64,000 nucleotides of DNA from JAGSPQ01 sp038206395 (GTDB lineage: Bacteria > Myxococcota > Myxococcia > Myxococcales > Myxococcaceae), in assembly GCA_038206395.1 (NCBI GenBank), contig JBBRAX010000036.1, forward strand, positions 13,219 to 77,218. The letters are read 5' to 3'. Shown one piece after another: positions 8,338 through 16,953 of this stretch; within the stretch, counting starts at the first letter, position 1, and each line of letters starts with the position of its first letter. The translations under genes and the position numbers were made by a program. The notes beneath the pieces are model-generated. The model saw nothing but the letters and a program-made list of their open reading frames with translations. It was not told where the DNA came from and ran no database searches.

Positions 8338-9723
8338 TCAGGCGGAACCTGCCAGCGCCTCGACCTCGGCCCGCTTCTTCGGAATCGCCGCCGTGAGCAC
8401 CTCGACGCCTGACGCGGTGCAGTGCACGTCGTCTTCGATGCGAATGCCGCCGAAGCCGCGCCCGTGGTTCATCGCGAGGTACTTGCCCGCCTTTTCGAAG
8501 TCGACCTGGGTAGCGAACTGCGCGCGGAACTTCGGCGAGTTGACGATCGCGGGGACGAAGTAGATGCCGGGCTCGATGGTGAAGGTCATGCCGGCTTCGA
8601 GATCCATGTCCATGCGCAGGTACTGGGTGCCGAACTGTTCGCTGCGGGTGCGGCCCTTCGGGTAGTGAATGCGATCGCCGAAGGACTCGAGGTCATGCAC
8701 GTCGAGCCCCAGCTGGTGGCCGACGCCGTGGGGGAAGAAGAGCGCGTGGGCGCCCGCCTCGACGAGGCCGCTGACGTCGCCGCGCAGCAGGCCGATCGCT
8801 TTGAGGCCGTCGGCGATCACTTCCGACGACTTCAAGTGCACGTCGCGGTAGCGCACGCCCGGCTTCACCATCGAAATCGACGCCTCCTGCGCCTTCAGCA
8901 CGAGGTCGTAGAGGTCGCGGCCTTCGGGCGAGAACCCCTTCCCCACCGGCCAGCAGCGGGTCACGTCCGAGCAGTAGCCGGCCGCGTTCTCGGCGCCGGC
9001 GTCGAGCAGCACGATGTCGCCCGCCTGCAGCGTGTTCGCGTGGCCGTGGTTGTGAAGCACCTCGCCCCGCACCGAGAGAATGGTGCCGTACGCAGGGACG
9101 CAGCCGTGCCGCGCGAAGGTGCCTTCGACGAGGCCGGCCAACAGCTCTTCTTTCACGCCGGGCTTCGAGGCGCGCATCGCGGCCTCGTGGGCCTCCTTCG
9201 TGATCGCCGCGGTCGACCGCATCTGCAGAAGCTCTTCGGGGCGCTTGTGAAGCCGCAGCGCGGCGATCGCGTCGAGCACCGTCGGCCGGGTCGCCACCTG
9301 GTTCGGATCATCGAAGGCCAGTGGGGTGTTGGTCACCGCGCGGCAGCGAACGTTGGTGCGGTGATCGGCGACGGCAATCGAGTCGACCGAACGGCCTTCG
9401 AGGTGCTGCTCGAGCTCTTCCATCTTCGCCACTCTCGTCACGCCGTGCCGCGCCCTCTCGGTTTCGAATGACGGCAGCTCGCCGTGCCACAGCGCGTCGT
9501 CGACGGTGCGTTCAGGCAGGAACAGCGTGACCTGGTTCTCGGCCGGGTCGAGCAGCGCGGCGCTGTTCGGCTCGGGCGCGTCGAAGAAATAGAGAAACGT
9601 GCTGTCGGCGCGGAAGGGGTACGTGTTCGCCGGGTAGTTGCGCGAGATGAACCCGCCCGAGAAGAGCAGCAGCGGGCGATCGAGAGACTTCATCAGCGCG
9701 TTGCGGCGGTCGGAAAAGCCCAT
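8338..9723 (-). CDS. Xaa-Pro aminopeptidase / prolidase-type M24B metallopeptidase
   Basis: 461 residues, with an aminopeptidase-P N-terminal domain (about 1-150, YPANTYPFRADSTFLYF) and a pita-bread catalytic domain. The five metal ligands are visible: Asp in LLDAGAE, Asp in CSDVTRCWPV, His in FPHGVGHQLG, Glu in FTIEPGIY and Glu in RIEDDV. It cleaves N-terminal residues ahead of proline in cytoplasmic peptides. The frame is open for over 300 codons upstream, antisense to ackA; the ATG at 9723 gives the canonical family N-terminus. It is divergent from the ackA-pduL gene with only 36 bp between starts. Confidence 0.92.
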   Translation of the reverse strand: MGFSDRRNALMKSLDRPLLLFSGGFISRNYPANTYPFRADSTFLYFFDAPEPNSAALLDPAENQVTLFLPERTVDDALWHGELPSFETERARHGVTRVAKMEELEQHLEGRSVDSIAVADHRTNVRCRAVTNTPLAFDDPNQVATRPTVLDAIAALRLHKRPEELLQMRSTAAITKEAHEAAMRASKPGVKEELLAGLVEGTFARHGCVPAYGTILSVRGEVLHNHGHANTLQAGDIVLLDAGAENAAGYCSDVTRCWPVGKGFSPEGRDLYDLVLKAQEASISMVKPGVRYRDVHLKSSEVIADGLKAIGLLRGDVSGLVEAGAHALFFPHGVGHQLGLDVHDLESFGDRIHYPKGRTRSEQFGTQYLRMDMDLEAGMTFTIEPGIYFVPAIVNSPKFRAQFATQVDFEKAGKYLAMNHGRGFGGIRIEDDVHCTASGVEVLTAAIPKKRAEVEALAGSA

Positions 9724-9759
9724 GGCGGGTAGATTCGCAGAACGGCAGGATGCGCGGCC

Positions 9760-11562
9760 ATGAAGATCCTCGTCGTCAACACCGGCAGCACGTCGATCAA
9801 GTACCAGCTGTACGAGATGGACACCGAAGAGATCCTCGCGGGCGGCGTGGTCGAGCGCGTGGGCTCGCCGAAGTCGTTTCACAAGTGGCAGGTGGGGCAG
9901 ACGAGGCTGCAGGCGGACATCGCCGCTCCCAACCATCGCGAAGGGCTCGACCTGGTGCTCAAGCAGCTGACCGTGGCGGGTGGGCCAATCAAGGACCTCA
10001 CCGAGCTCCGCGCGGTGGGCCATCGCGTCGTGCACGGCGGCGAGAAGCTGGTGCAACCTTGCGTGATCACGCCCGAGGTGAAGGCGATCATTCAGGCGTG
10101 CGCGCAGTTCGCGCCGATTCACAACCCAGCGAACCTTGCGGGCATCGAGGCGGCGCAGGCGGTGCTGCCGAACGCGGTGCACGTCGCGGTGTTCGATACG
10201 GCGTTTCACGGGGAGCTGCCAGCGCACGCGTTCGTCTACGCGGTGCCGTACGAGCTGTACCTGGAACGCGGCGTGCGCCGGTACGGCTTCCACGGGCCCA
10301 GCCACCAGTTCATGGCCCACAGCGCGGCCGAGTTCCTGAAGACAGACTTGAGCCGCCTGAAGCTCATCACCTGCCACCTCGGCGGCGGAGCGTCCGTCTG
10401 CGCCGTCGACGCCGGCAAGTCCGTCGAGACGTCGATGGGCATGACGCCGCTGGAAGGGTTGATCATGGGCACGCGCTCGGGCGACGTGGATCCCGCGCTG
10501 GCGATCGTGCTCGGCCGCCAGGGCATGAGCCCGGAAGTGGTCGATGACACGCTGAACCGCAAGTCGGGCCTGCTGGGTGTCTCGGGTGTGTCGGCCGACT
10601 TCCGCGATCTCGAGAAGGCGGCCGAAGGCGGGCACGCGCGCTCGCGGCTCGCGATCGAGATGTTCGTGCACCGCCTCAAGAAATACATCGGCGCGTACGC
10701 GGCAGTGCTCGGCGGAGCAGACGCGATCGTCTTCACCGGCGGCATCGGCGAGAACGCGGTGAAGGTGCGGTCAGCCGTGTGCGACGCGCTGGTCTACATG
10801 GGCGTCGTCCTCGACGGCGAGAAGAACGCGCACTGCGACGCGCGTGGCTCGGGGGGCGTGGTCGACATCGCGGCCTCTCGGGCCCCGACGCGCGTGCTGG
10901 TGGTCGCGACGGATGAGGAAAAGATGATTGCGCGAGAGGTCGCTCGCGTCACCGCGGGTCCGACGGCGGCGAGAACCCGCATCTTGGGCCACGCGATTCC
11001 CGTCGGCGTCAGCGTTCGCCACATTCACCTCACCCGCGCCCACTGCGACGCGCTTTTCGGAGAAGGCTACGAGCTGACGGAAAGGCGGCCCGTGTCGCAG
11101 CCAGGCCAATACGTCTGCCGCGAGACGGTGGATCTGGTGGGGCCCAAGGGCGAGGTCGAGCGCGTCGCGATCATCAACCCGCTGCGCAAAGAGACCCAGG
11201 TCGAGCTCGCGCGCACGGACGCGATTGCGTTGGGCGTGAATCCGCCGCTGCGTGAATCGGGAAAGCTCGACGGTACGCCGGGGCTGACGTTGCGCGGGCC
11301 CAGGGGCACGGTGGTGCTCGACCACGGCGTGATCCTCGCGATGCGGCACGTGCACATGCACCCGACGGACGCCCAGCGCATGGGGCTGGCGGACAAGTCG
11401 GTGATTCGGGTGCGCGTCGAAGGCGAGCGCGAGACAATCTTTGGTGACGTGCTGGTGCGGGTGAACGAGCAGTTCGCGCTCGACATGCACCTCGACACCG
11501 ATGAGGCGAACGGCGCGGGGCTGAACAACGACAGCGTCGCCACCTTCGACGGGCTCCAGTGA
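9760..11562 (+). CDS. ackA: Acetate kinase fused to a PduL-type phosphotransacylase
   Basis: 600 residues in one uninterrupted frame. Residues 1 to about 395 are a complete acetate/propionate kinase: NTGSTSIKYQ phosphate loop, GHRVVHGG, FDTAFH, YGFHGPSH, HLGGGAS, GLIMGTRSGDVDP and TDEE near the end. After a short linker, about 405-600 are a complete PduL phosphate acyltransferase with both histidine motifs, VRHIHL and MRHVHMHP, that bind the catalytic zinc ions. The protein should channel acyl-CoA + Pi to acyl-phosphate and then to acetate/propionate + ATP (or the reverse) in a single chain. There are no microcompartment shell genes nearby and no N-terminal encapsulation helix, so it is presumably cytosolic. 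The stop overlaps the next start as GTGA. Confidence 0.93.
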   Translation: MKILVVNTGSTSIKYQLYEMDTEEILAGGVVERVGSPKSFHKWQVGQTRLQADIAAPNHREGLDLVLKQLTVAGGPIKDLTELRAVGHRVVHGGEKLVQPCVITPEVKAIIQACAQFAPIHNPANLAGIEAAQAVLPNAVHVAVFDTAFHGELPAHAFVYAVPYELYLERGVRRYGFHGPSHQFMAHSAAEFLKTDLSRLKLITCHLGGGASVCAVDAGKSVETSMGMTPLEGLIMGTRSGDVDPALAIVLGRQGMSPEVVDDTLNRKSGLLGVSGVSADFRDLEKAAEGGHARSRLAIEMFVHRLKKYIGAYAAVLGGADAIVFTGGIGENAVKVRSAVCDALVYMGVVLDGEKNAHCDARGSGGVVDIAASRAPTRVLVVATDEEKMIAREVARVTAGPTAARTRILGHAIPVGVSVRHIHLTRAHCDALFGEGYELTERRPVSQPGQYVCRETVDLVGPKGEVERVAIINPLRKETQVELARTDAIALGVNPPLRESGKLDGTPGLTLRGPRGTVVLDHGVILAMRHVHMHPTDAQRMGLADKSVIRVRVEGERETIFGDVLVRVNEQFALDMHLDTDEANGAGLNNDSVATFDGLQ

Positions 11563-12521
11563 AAGCCGCACGACTGAAGGAAGAATCAGGCCCTGACGGG
11601 CTGAAGATCGAGCAGGTCGAAGCGCCGGTGCCCAAGCAGAACGAGATCCGCGTGCAGGTGCGGGCGACGGCGCTGAACCGGGCGGATCTCTTGCAGACGA
11701 TGGGCAGGTACCCTGCTCCGCCGGGAGTGCCGGCCGACATTCCAGGCCTCGAGTACGCGGGCATCGTCGAGGCGATTGGACCTGGCGTGACACGCTTTCA
11801 GCCAGGCGAGCGCGTGATGGGCCTGGTCGCTGGCGGCGCGTGGGCCGAGCAACTGGTGACGCACGAACGCGAGGCGCTGCGAATTCCCGGGCAGCTGGGG
11901 TTTGAGCAGGCGGCCGCGATTCCCGAAGCGTTCATGACGGCGTTCGACGCGCTCACGCTGCAGGCCGGGCTCACGGCCGGGCAGACGGCGTTGATTCATG
12001 CGGTGGGCAGCGGGGTCGGCACCGCGGCGGTGCAGTGGGCGAAGGCGGTGGGCGCTCGCACGGTCGGCACGGCGCGCACGCAGTCGAAGCTGAATCGCGT
12101 GAAGTCGCTGGGGCTCGATGTCGGGCTCTTGCTGTCGGACCCGCCGGTGTTCGCGAGCCAGGTGCGGGCGGACGTGGCGCTCGACCTGGTCGGCGGCGCG
12201 TACGTGCCCGAGACGATCGCCGCGATGAACCTTAGGGGCGTGGTGATGCTGGTCGGCCTGACCGCGGGAATCAGCGCCGAGCTCTCGCTCTTTACGATTC
12301 TGACGAAGCGGCTGCGGATCCAGGGCACCACGCTGCGCTCGCGCCCGCTCGACGAGAAGATCGCGGTCGCCGAAGCCTTCGCTTCGCAGGTGCTGCCGTT
12401 GTTCGCTGCCGGCCGGCTGATTCCGGTCGTGGGCGCGGTGGTGAAGTTCGGCGAGCTGACGCAGGCCCTGAAGCTGTTGGGCGCAAACGAGACGTTCGGG
12501 AAAACCGTGGTGACGCTGTAG
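11559..12521 (+). CDS. Quinone oxidoreductase-like zinc-independent MDR protein
   Basis: 320 residues of the medium-chain reductase superfamily, PIG3/QorA branch: NRADLLQTMGRYP at about 35, PGLEYAGIVEAIG, and the nucleotide-binding segment HAVGSGVGTAAVQWAK. The catalytic and structural zinc ligands of alcohol dehydrogenases are absent. It likely reduces quinones or enones with NADPH. Start is GTG at 11559, overlapping the ackA-pduL stop by 4 nt, so translation is coupled. The physiological substrate is unknown. Confidence 0.88.
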   Translation: MKAARLKEESGPDGLKIEQVEAPVPKQNEIRVQVRATALNRADLLQTMGRYPAPPGVPADIPGLEYAGIVEAIGPGVTRFQPGERVMGLVAGGAWAEQLVTHEREALRIPGQLGFEQAAAIPEAFMTAFDALTLQAGLTAGQTALIHAVGSGVGTAAVQWAKAVGARTVGTARTQSKLNRVKSLGLDVGLLLSDPPVFASQVRADVALDLVGGAYVPETIAAMNLRGVVMLVGLTAGISAELSLFTILTKRLRIQGTTLRSRPLDEKIAVAEAFASQVLPLFAAGRLIPVVGAVVKFGELTQALKLLGANETFGKTVVTL

Positions 12522-12531
12522 AAAGCGCCCC

Positions 12532-13542
12532 ATGGCCACCTTCGATCCCGACAACGCGGCGCCGCAGGACTCTGGCGTCTTTGGACTACCGAACACCCCT
12601 GCCGACGCGAAAGTCGTCCTCATCCCCGTGCCGTTCGAGGCCACCACCAGCTACGGCGGCGGAGCGGCCGATGGTCCCGCCGCGCTCCTCAAGGCCAGCC
12701 GACAGGTCGACCTGTTCGACCTCGACACCGGGCGTCCATACGAAGCGGGCATCGCGATGCTCGACGAGTCGGAAGACGTGCGCCTGTGGAACAACGAGGC
12801 GAAGCGCATGGCGGCGCCGATCATCGCCGACGGGGGCACGGGCGATCACACCGACGCGCTGCGCGAGGTGAACGCGCGCTGCGAGAAGATGAACGACTGG
12901 GTCTACGCGACCACCAAGCGGCTGCTGGGCGAAGGCAAGCGCGTGGGCCTGGTCGGCGGCGATCACTCGACGCCTTTCGGCTGCATCAAGGCGCACGCCG
13001 AGAAGTACCCCGACATGGGCGTGCTGCACCTCGACGCGCACGCGGATCTTCGCGACGCCTACGAGGGGTTCACCTGGTCGCACGCGTCGATCATGTTCAA
13101 CGTGGTGATGAAGATCCCGCAGGTGAAGAAGCTGGTGCAGGTGGGGATTCGCGACTTCTCGGAAGCCGAGTTCGACTTGATCGAGGCCAGCGACGGGAAG
13201 ATCGAGACGTTCTTCGACGCGAACATGGCCCGCTCGAAGCTGGGCGGTATGGCGTGGCGCGAGCTCGTCGACAACCTCGTCTCGGTGCTGCCGCAGAACG
13301 TCTACCTGTCGTTCGACATCGATGGGCTGGACCCGACGCTGTGCCCCCACACCGGCACGCCGGTGCCGGGCGGGCTGTCGTTTCACGAGGTGATGGGGCT
13401 GCTCGAAGGCGTCGCGCGATCAGGAAAGAAGATCGTGGGGTTCGATTTGAACGAGGTCGCTCCCGGCCCGGACACGGAGTGGGACGGGAACGTCGCCGCG
13501 CGCCTGCTCTACAAGATGATCGGCTGGATGCTCAAAACGTGA
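12532..13542 (+). CDS. Agmatinase/arginase-family ureohydrolase
   Basis: 336 residues. The bimetallic Mn site is complete: GGDHST, DAHADLRD and SFDIDGLDP. An extra ~60 residues at the N-terminus (VFGLPNTPADAKVVLIPVPFE) is common in the agmatinase-like branch found in Bacteroidetes and myxobacteria. It would hydrolyse agmatine, or another guanidino compound, to urea plus amine. No arginine decarboxylase or urease is nearby, so the substrate is not certain. It lies 10 bp after the quinone oxidoreductase gene in a rightward three-gene run and is followed by a palindromic repeat. Confidence 0.85.
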   Translation: MATFDPDNAAPQDSGVFGLPNTPADAKVVLIPVPFEATTSYGGGAADGPAALLKASRQVDLFDLDTGRPYEAGIAMLDESEDVRLWNNEAKRMAAPIIADGGTGDHTDALREVNARCEKMNDWVYATTKRLLGEGKRVGLVGGDHSTPFGCIKAHAEKYPDMGVLHLDAHADLRDAYEGFTWSHASIMFNVVMKIPQVKKLVQVGIRDFSEAEFDLIEASDGKIETFFDANMARSKLGGMAWRELVDNLVSVLPQNVYLSFDIDGLDPTLCPHTGTPVPGGLSFHEVMGLLEGVARSGKKIVGFDLNEVAPGPDTEWDGNVAARLLYKMIGWMLKT

Positions 13543-13555
13543 CCTCTGGGGACGA

Positions 13556-13595
13556 CCGTTCGCCTGCGGGTCCCATGCGGGACCCGCTGAAACGG
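13556..13595. repeat. Palindromic repeat, single copy of a family also at 22106
   Basis: A perfect 9-bp inverted repeat (13566-13574 with 13579-13587) flanks the loop ATGC. An outer CCGTT/AACGG pair (13556-13560 with 13591-13595) extends it. The core CCTGCG..CCCATGCGGG.CCCGC recurs in two copies at 22131-22155 and 22201-22225. It lies between two convergent genes, so it may also act as a transcription barrier, but it has no T-run. Confidence 0.6.
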
Positions 13596-13612
13596 CTCTC
13601 TACTCGTCCCGG

Positions 13613-14278
13613 TTACTCGGCGTTCCAGTCGGAGGCGGGGAGCACTTTCCAGCCGGTGTCGACCTTGCCGGCCTTGAAGCGGACGACGCGAATGGGCCAC
13701 TCACGCGGGGTCTTCGCGGGGCCTTCCTTGCTGAGCACCGTCCAGCGGTGGATCTCGAGCGAGTACTTGCCCGAGGTGCCAGCCTTTGCGAGCAGCGGGC
13801 GCATCGGGTTCTTCGGGTGCCAATAGACTTCCTTGCCGACGCGCAGGGCGTAGGCGAGCACGGGGTGGGCCTTGAGCAGCGCGGCGGCCTTTTCACGGGT
13901 CGGCGCGAGCAGCTTCTCGGCTTCTTCCTTCGAGACCTCGACCATCTTGAGCTCGTCGCCCACGGACTCGGCGCCCATCATCTTCGTCAGCGCCTTGCGG
14001 CCCGCCTTGTCGAGGTCCGTCATCATGCCGACCGCGTGGCCGACGTCGGCCTCTTCGCGGCGCACCGGATCTTTCGCTTTGAGTTCCCAGTTCTCGAGCG
14101 AAAAAAGCTGGGCATTCATCGTCACGCCGCCGAGCAACAGGTCTTTGCCCGCCTCGTCGCCCTTGCCGGTGAGCGCGTTGAGGTACGTCTCGGCGGCCTT
14201 CTTCGCATCCTCGTCCTGCGCCAGCGCGGGCACGGGCACGGCGAGAAGCACAGCGACCGCGACGAAGATCTTTTTCAT
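13613..14278 (-). CDS. Exported protein of unknown function
   Basis: 221 residues with a textbook signal peptide (MKKIFVAVAVLLAVPVPALA, cleavage before QDED). The mature part is helical and charged at first (DAKKAAETYLNALTGKGDEAG), resembling the start of DUF4878/NTF2-like lumenal domains, and ends in a beta-rich half with several tryptophans. No cysteines, so it is soluble periplasmic or secreted rather than a lipoprotein. It is divergent from the HtrA gene at 14308 with 29 bp between starts. Family not recognised. Confidence 0.7.
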   Translation of the reverse strand: MKKIFVAVAVLLAVPVPALAQDEDAKKAAETYLNALTGKGDEAGKDLLLGGVTMNAQLFSLENWELKAKDPVRREEADVGHAVGMMTDLDKAGRKALTKMMGAESVGDELKMVEVSKEEAEKLLAPTREKAAALLKAHPVLAYALRVGKEVYWHPKNPMRPLLAKAGTSGKYSLEIHRWTVLSKEGPAKTPREWPIRVVRFKAGKVDTGWKVLPASDWNAE

Positions 14279-14307
14279 GGGCCCCTTCTTAGTGGATTCT
14301 GCGCGCC

Positions 14308-15588
14308 ATGAACCACGCCCTTGTGCTTGTGCTGAGTCTGGCTACCGGAGATCTGGCGTCGCGCCGGGATCTGGTGGTCGAGGTCGTTCAAAAGACGTCT
14401 CCAGCGGTGGTCTACATCGGCACCGTTCAGCTGGTGGACGGCTTTCGGACGCGAAACCCCTTCCAGGAATTCTCGTACGGCGAAAGAGAAGAGAAGCGGG
14501 CCGTCGAAGGCCTGGGCAGCGGCGTGATCGTCGACGCTGCGGGCCTGATCGTCACCAACGAGCACGTCATCCGCGGCGCCTCCGAGATCCACGTCGTGCT
14601 CGCCGACGGCCGGCAGGTCGACGCCGAGGTGATCGGCTCGGACGCCGACAACGATCTCGCCGTGCTCAAGGTGACCGCGAAGGGCCCGCTGCCTTTCGCG
14701 AAGGTCGGTACGTCCAGCGACCTGATGATCGGCGAAAAGGTGATCGCCATCGGCTCGCCGTTCGGCCTCAAGAAGACCGTCACCGTCGGCGTCGTCTCGG
14801 CGATCAACCGCAGCTTCAAGGCCGACGGCCGGACCTTCAACGACTTCATTCAGACGGACGCGTCGATCAACCCCGGCAACTCAGGCGGCCCGCTGCTGAA
14901 CGTCGACGGCGAGGTGATCGGCATCAACTCGGCGATCTTCGCCAGCGCGCAGGGCATCGGCTTCGCGATCCCCGCCGACAAGGTGAAGCGCATCGTCAAC
15001 GAGCTCACCGCGTTCGGGAAGATTCGCCCAGCGTGGATCGGCATCGACGTGCAGCCGATGACCGCCGAAATCCGCAAGCGCCTCGGCTGGTCGCGGGCCG
15101 ACGGCGCGCTGGTCATCAACGTCGACCCCGGCAGCCCCGCCGAACAGGCCGGCCTTCAGCGCGGGGACATCGTCACGTCCGTTGGCGCGACGCAGGTTGA
15201 AGACGCCGAGGACTTCACCGTGCGCTTGAAGAGCTACCCGGTGAAGACGCCGCTGTCGCTCAGCGTCTTTCGCGGCGGGCAGACCCTGTCGATAGCGGTC
15301 ACTCCCGTCGAGTACCCGACCAAGCTGGCCGACGGCCTCGCGTGGGATCGCCTGGGGATGCGCATGAAGCCGGTGAAGGGTGGAATGGCGATCACCGCGG
15401 TTCGGCCAGGAACTGCGGCGGCACGCATCGGCCTCGAGCCGAACGATCTCGTCGTCCGGCTCAACAACCAGCCGCTGACCACCGAGGCCGTCTTCCGCGA
15501 GCTGCTCATCGCCGCGCGGTCGAGCCGAAGCGTGCTCCTGCTCGTGCAGCGCGGCCGCCAGGGCTACTACCTGACCCTGCCCTTCTAA
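14308..15588 (+). CDS. HtrA-type serine protease with two PDZ domains (second copy)
   Basis: 426 residues. S1C protease domain with triad His86 (TNEHVIR), Asp116 (DNDLAVLK) and Ser192 (NPGNSGGPL); PDZ1 about 245-330 (WIGIDVQPM, AEQAGLQRGDIV) and PDZ2 about 345-420 (AARIGLEPNDLVVRLN). The N-terminus MNHALVLVLSLATG is a weak, short signal sequence compared with the first HtrA, so periplasmic location is likely but less certain. Identity with the 4226 copy is modest by eye outside the active site, so these are old paralogues. It ends 10 bp from the convergent kelch lipoprotein gene. Confidence 0.9.
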   Translation: MNHALVLVLSLATGDLASRRDLVVEVVQKTSPAVVYIGTVQLVDGFRTRNPFQEFSYGEREEKRAVEGLGSGVIVDAAGLIVTNEHVIRGASEIHVVLADGRQVDAEVIGSDADNDLAVLKVTAKGPLPFAKVGTSSDLMIGEKVIAIGSPFGLKKTVTVGVVSAINRSFKADGRTFNDFIQTDASINPGNSGGPLLNVDGEVIGINSAIFASAQGIGFAIPADKVKRIVNELTAFGKIRPAWIGIDVQPMTAEIRKRLGWSRADGALVINVDPGSPAEQAGLQRGDIVTSVGATQVEDAEDFTVRLKSYPVKTPLSLSVFRGGQTLSIAVTPVEYPTKLADGLAWDRLGMRMKPVKGGMAITAVRPGTAAARIGLEPNDLVVRLNNQPLTTEAVFRELLIAARSSRSVLLLVQRGRQGYYLTLPF

Positions 15589-15598
15589 TTTAGAGTCG

Positions 15599-16807
15599 CT
15601 ACTGGAAGGTGCCGATGAACGCGCGATCCATCGAGGTGGCCGACGGCCACAGCCGGCCGCCGACCGAGAAGACGCGCCCCTCGTAGATCGGCGCCTGGTG
15701 CACGTGCGATCGGGCGACGGGCAGCGCCGTGATGTCTGCAAAGCCGCTCAACGTGCCGTCGTCGAGGAAGCGCGCCTGCCGCACGTGGTCGACGAAGTGC
15801 TCCTGCCCCTGCCCACCTTCGCCGCCGCCGACGACGAGCAGCGTGTTGCCCCACACCGACGCGCCCGCCGTCCACGGCGAGGTCGGCATGTCACCGACCA
15901 CCTTCCAGCCGATGAGCGCGCCGTTGGTGTCGTGCACCGACTTCCACACCGGGCTCAGCGGCAGCTGCCCGGTGGTGAAGCCGGCGATGAGGAAGATGTG
16001 CCCGTCGTGGACCACGGCGGTGTGGTGGCTGCGCGGCACCGGCAACTTTCCGAGGGCCACCCACGGCCCCGGCACCCCATTCGCGTCGAGCTGGCTCACC
16101 AGCACGTCGTCCTTCGGCTGCTGCGCCGACCCGCCCATCAGGTACAGCTTGTTGTCGAGGACGACCGCCGTGCCGTGAAGCACCGCCGAGCTGAGGCTCG
16201 GCCCGAAGGACCAGACGATCGTGCCATCAACCGGCGAGATCACCCCGACCAGCAGCTTGGCGCTGGCGAACTCGCCAGTCATGTCCTTCGAGAGGCCGGC
16301 CATCAGGTAGATGTGGTTGCCGTTGATCACCTGCGCCGCGAAGGCCAGCGGCTGGGGCAGCACGCCGACGTCCGTCCACGGCTCGAGCCCGGTGGCGGTG
16401 ACTTTCGCCCGGCGAACCTCGGTGTAGACGTCTTTCACATCGCCCATCACCGTCCGCACGCCGCCCACGACGTAGAGGTAAGGCACGCCGGCGACCTCGT
16501 GGACGAAGCTGGTGTGGTGGTCGACCGGCACCGGGTAGTGCGGCGGCTCGGCCCAGCTCAGCGTGCACGGCTCGTTGCGATCACAGGGAAGACCGGCGTC
16601 GACCTTGCCGGAGTCGACGATCACCGTCCCAGCGTCGATCGGGCCCGCGTCGGCCATCGTGCCTGCATCGGTCGAGACGCCCGCGTCCTCGAGGATCACG
16701 CCCGCGTCCACGATCGGCGGCTGACCCGCGTCGGTCAAAGGCCTCGGAGCGCCACACGCCCCCGCGACCAGCGCGAGGACAAGCGGAAAGACAGTTCGGA
16801 AGTTCAT
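15599..16807 (-). CDS. Kelch-repeat lipoprotein with a DAG linker
   Basis: 402 residues. Signal peptide with lipobox LVAGAC, so the mature protein starts at a lipidated cysteine. Residues about 25-65 are a low-complexity linker built on Asp-Ala-Gly triplets. The rest shows six kelch-like blades, each ending in a hydrophobic-hydrophobic-GG core (YLYVVGG, IYLMAGL, LYLMGGS, IFLIAGF, LLVVGGG, VFSVGGR), enough for one six-bladed propeller. An ATG six codons upstream is possible; the ATG at 16807 gives the better signal. Probably surface-exposed and protein- or glycan-binding; the ligand is unknown. Divergent from the pseudokinase gene. Confidence 0.85.
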   Translation of the reverse strand: MNFRTVFPLVLALVAGACGAPRPLTDAGQPPIVDAGVILEDAGVSTDAGTMADAGPIDAGTVIVDSGKVDAGLPCDRNEPCTLSWAEPPHYPVPVDHHTSFVHEVAGVPYLYVVGGVRTVMGDVKDVYTEVRRAKVTATGLEPWTDVGVLPQPLAFAAQVINGNHIYLMAGLSKDMTGEFASAKLLVGVISPVDGTIVWSFGPSLSSAVLHGTAVVLDNKLYLMGGSAQQPKDDVLVSQLDANGVPGPWVALGKLPVPRSHHTAVVHDGHIFLIAGFTTGQLPLSPVWKSVHDTNGALIGWKVVGDMPTSPWTAGASVWGNTLLVVGGGEGGQGQEHFVDHVRQARFLDDGTLSGFADITALPVARSHVHQAPIYEGRVFSVGGRLWPSATSMDRAFIGTFQ

Positions 16808-16953
16808 CCCGGGCCGCCTGAGCAATGGCCGTACCAGTCACGTCTTCAGAGGGAAGCACCGGCCATCGACCCTCTGGCCGCCGCGCCATCGCCAGCTTCC
16901 TGTCAGCGGGTAATTAGTTCCGCGCTTGCCGATTTCACCCTACGGTTCAAGGC

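Noticed and set aside
9760..11562. Bacterial microcompartment locus because of the PduL domain
   Set aside because: No shell proteins, aldehyde dehydrogenase or encapsulation peptide nearby; PduL here is fused to acetate kinase.
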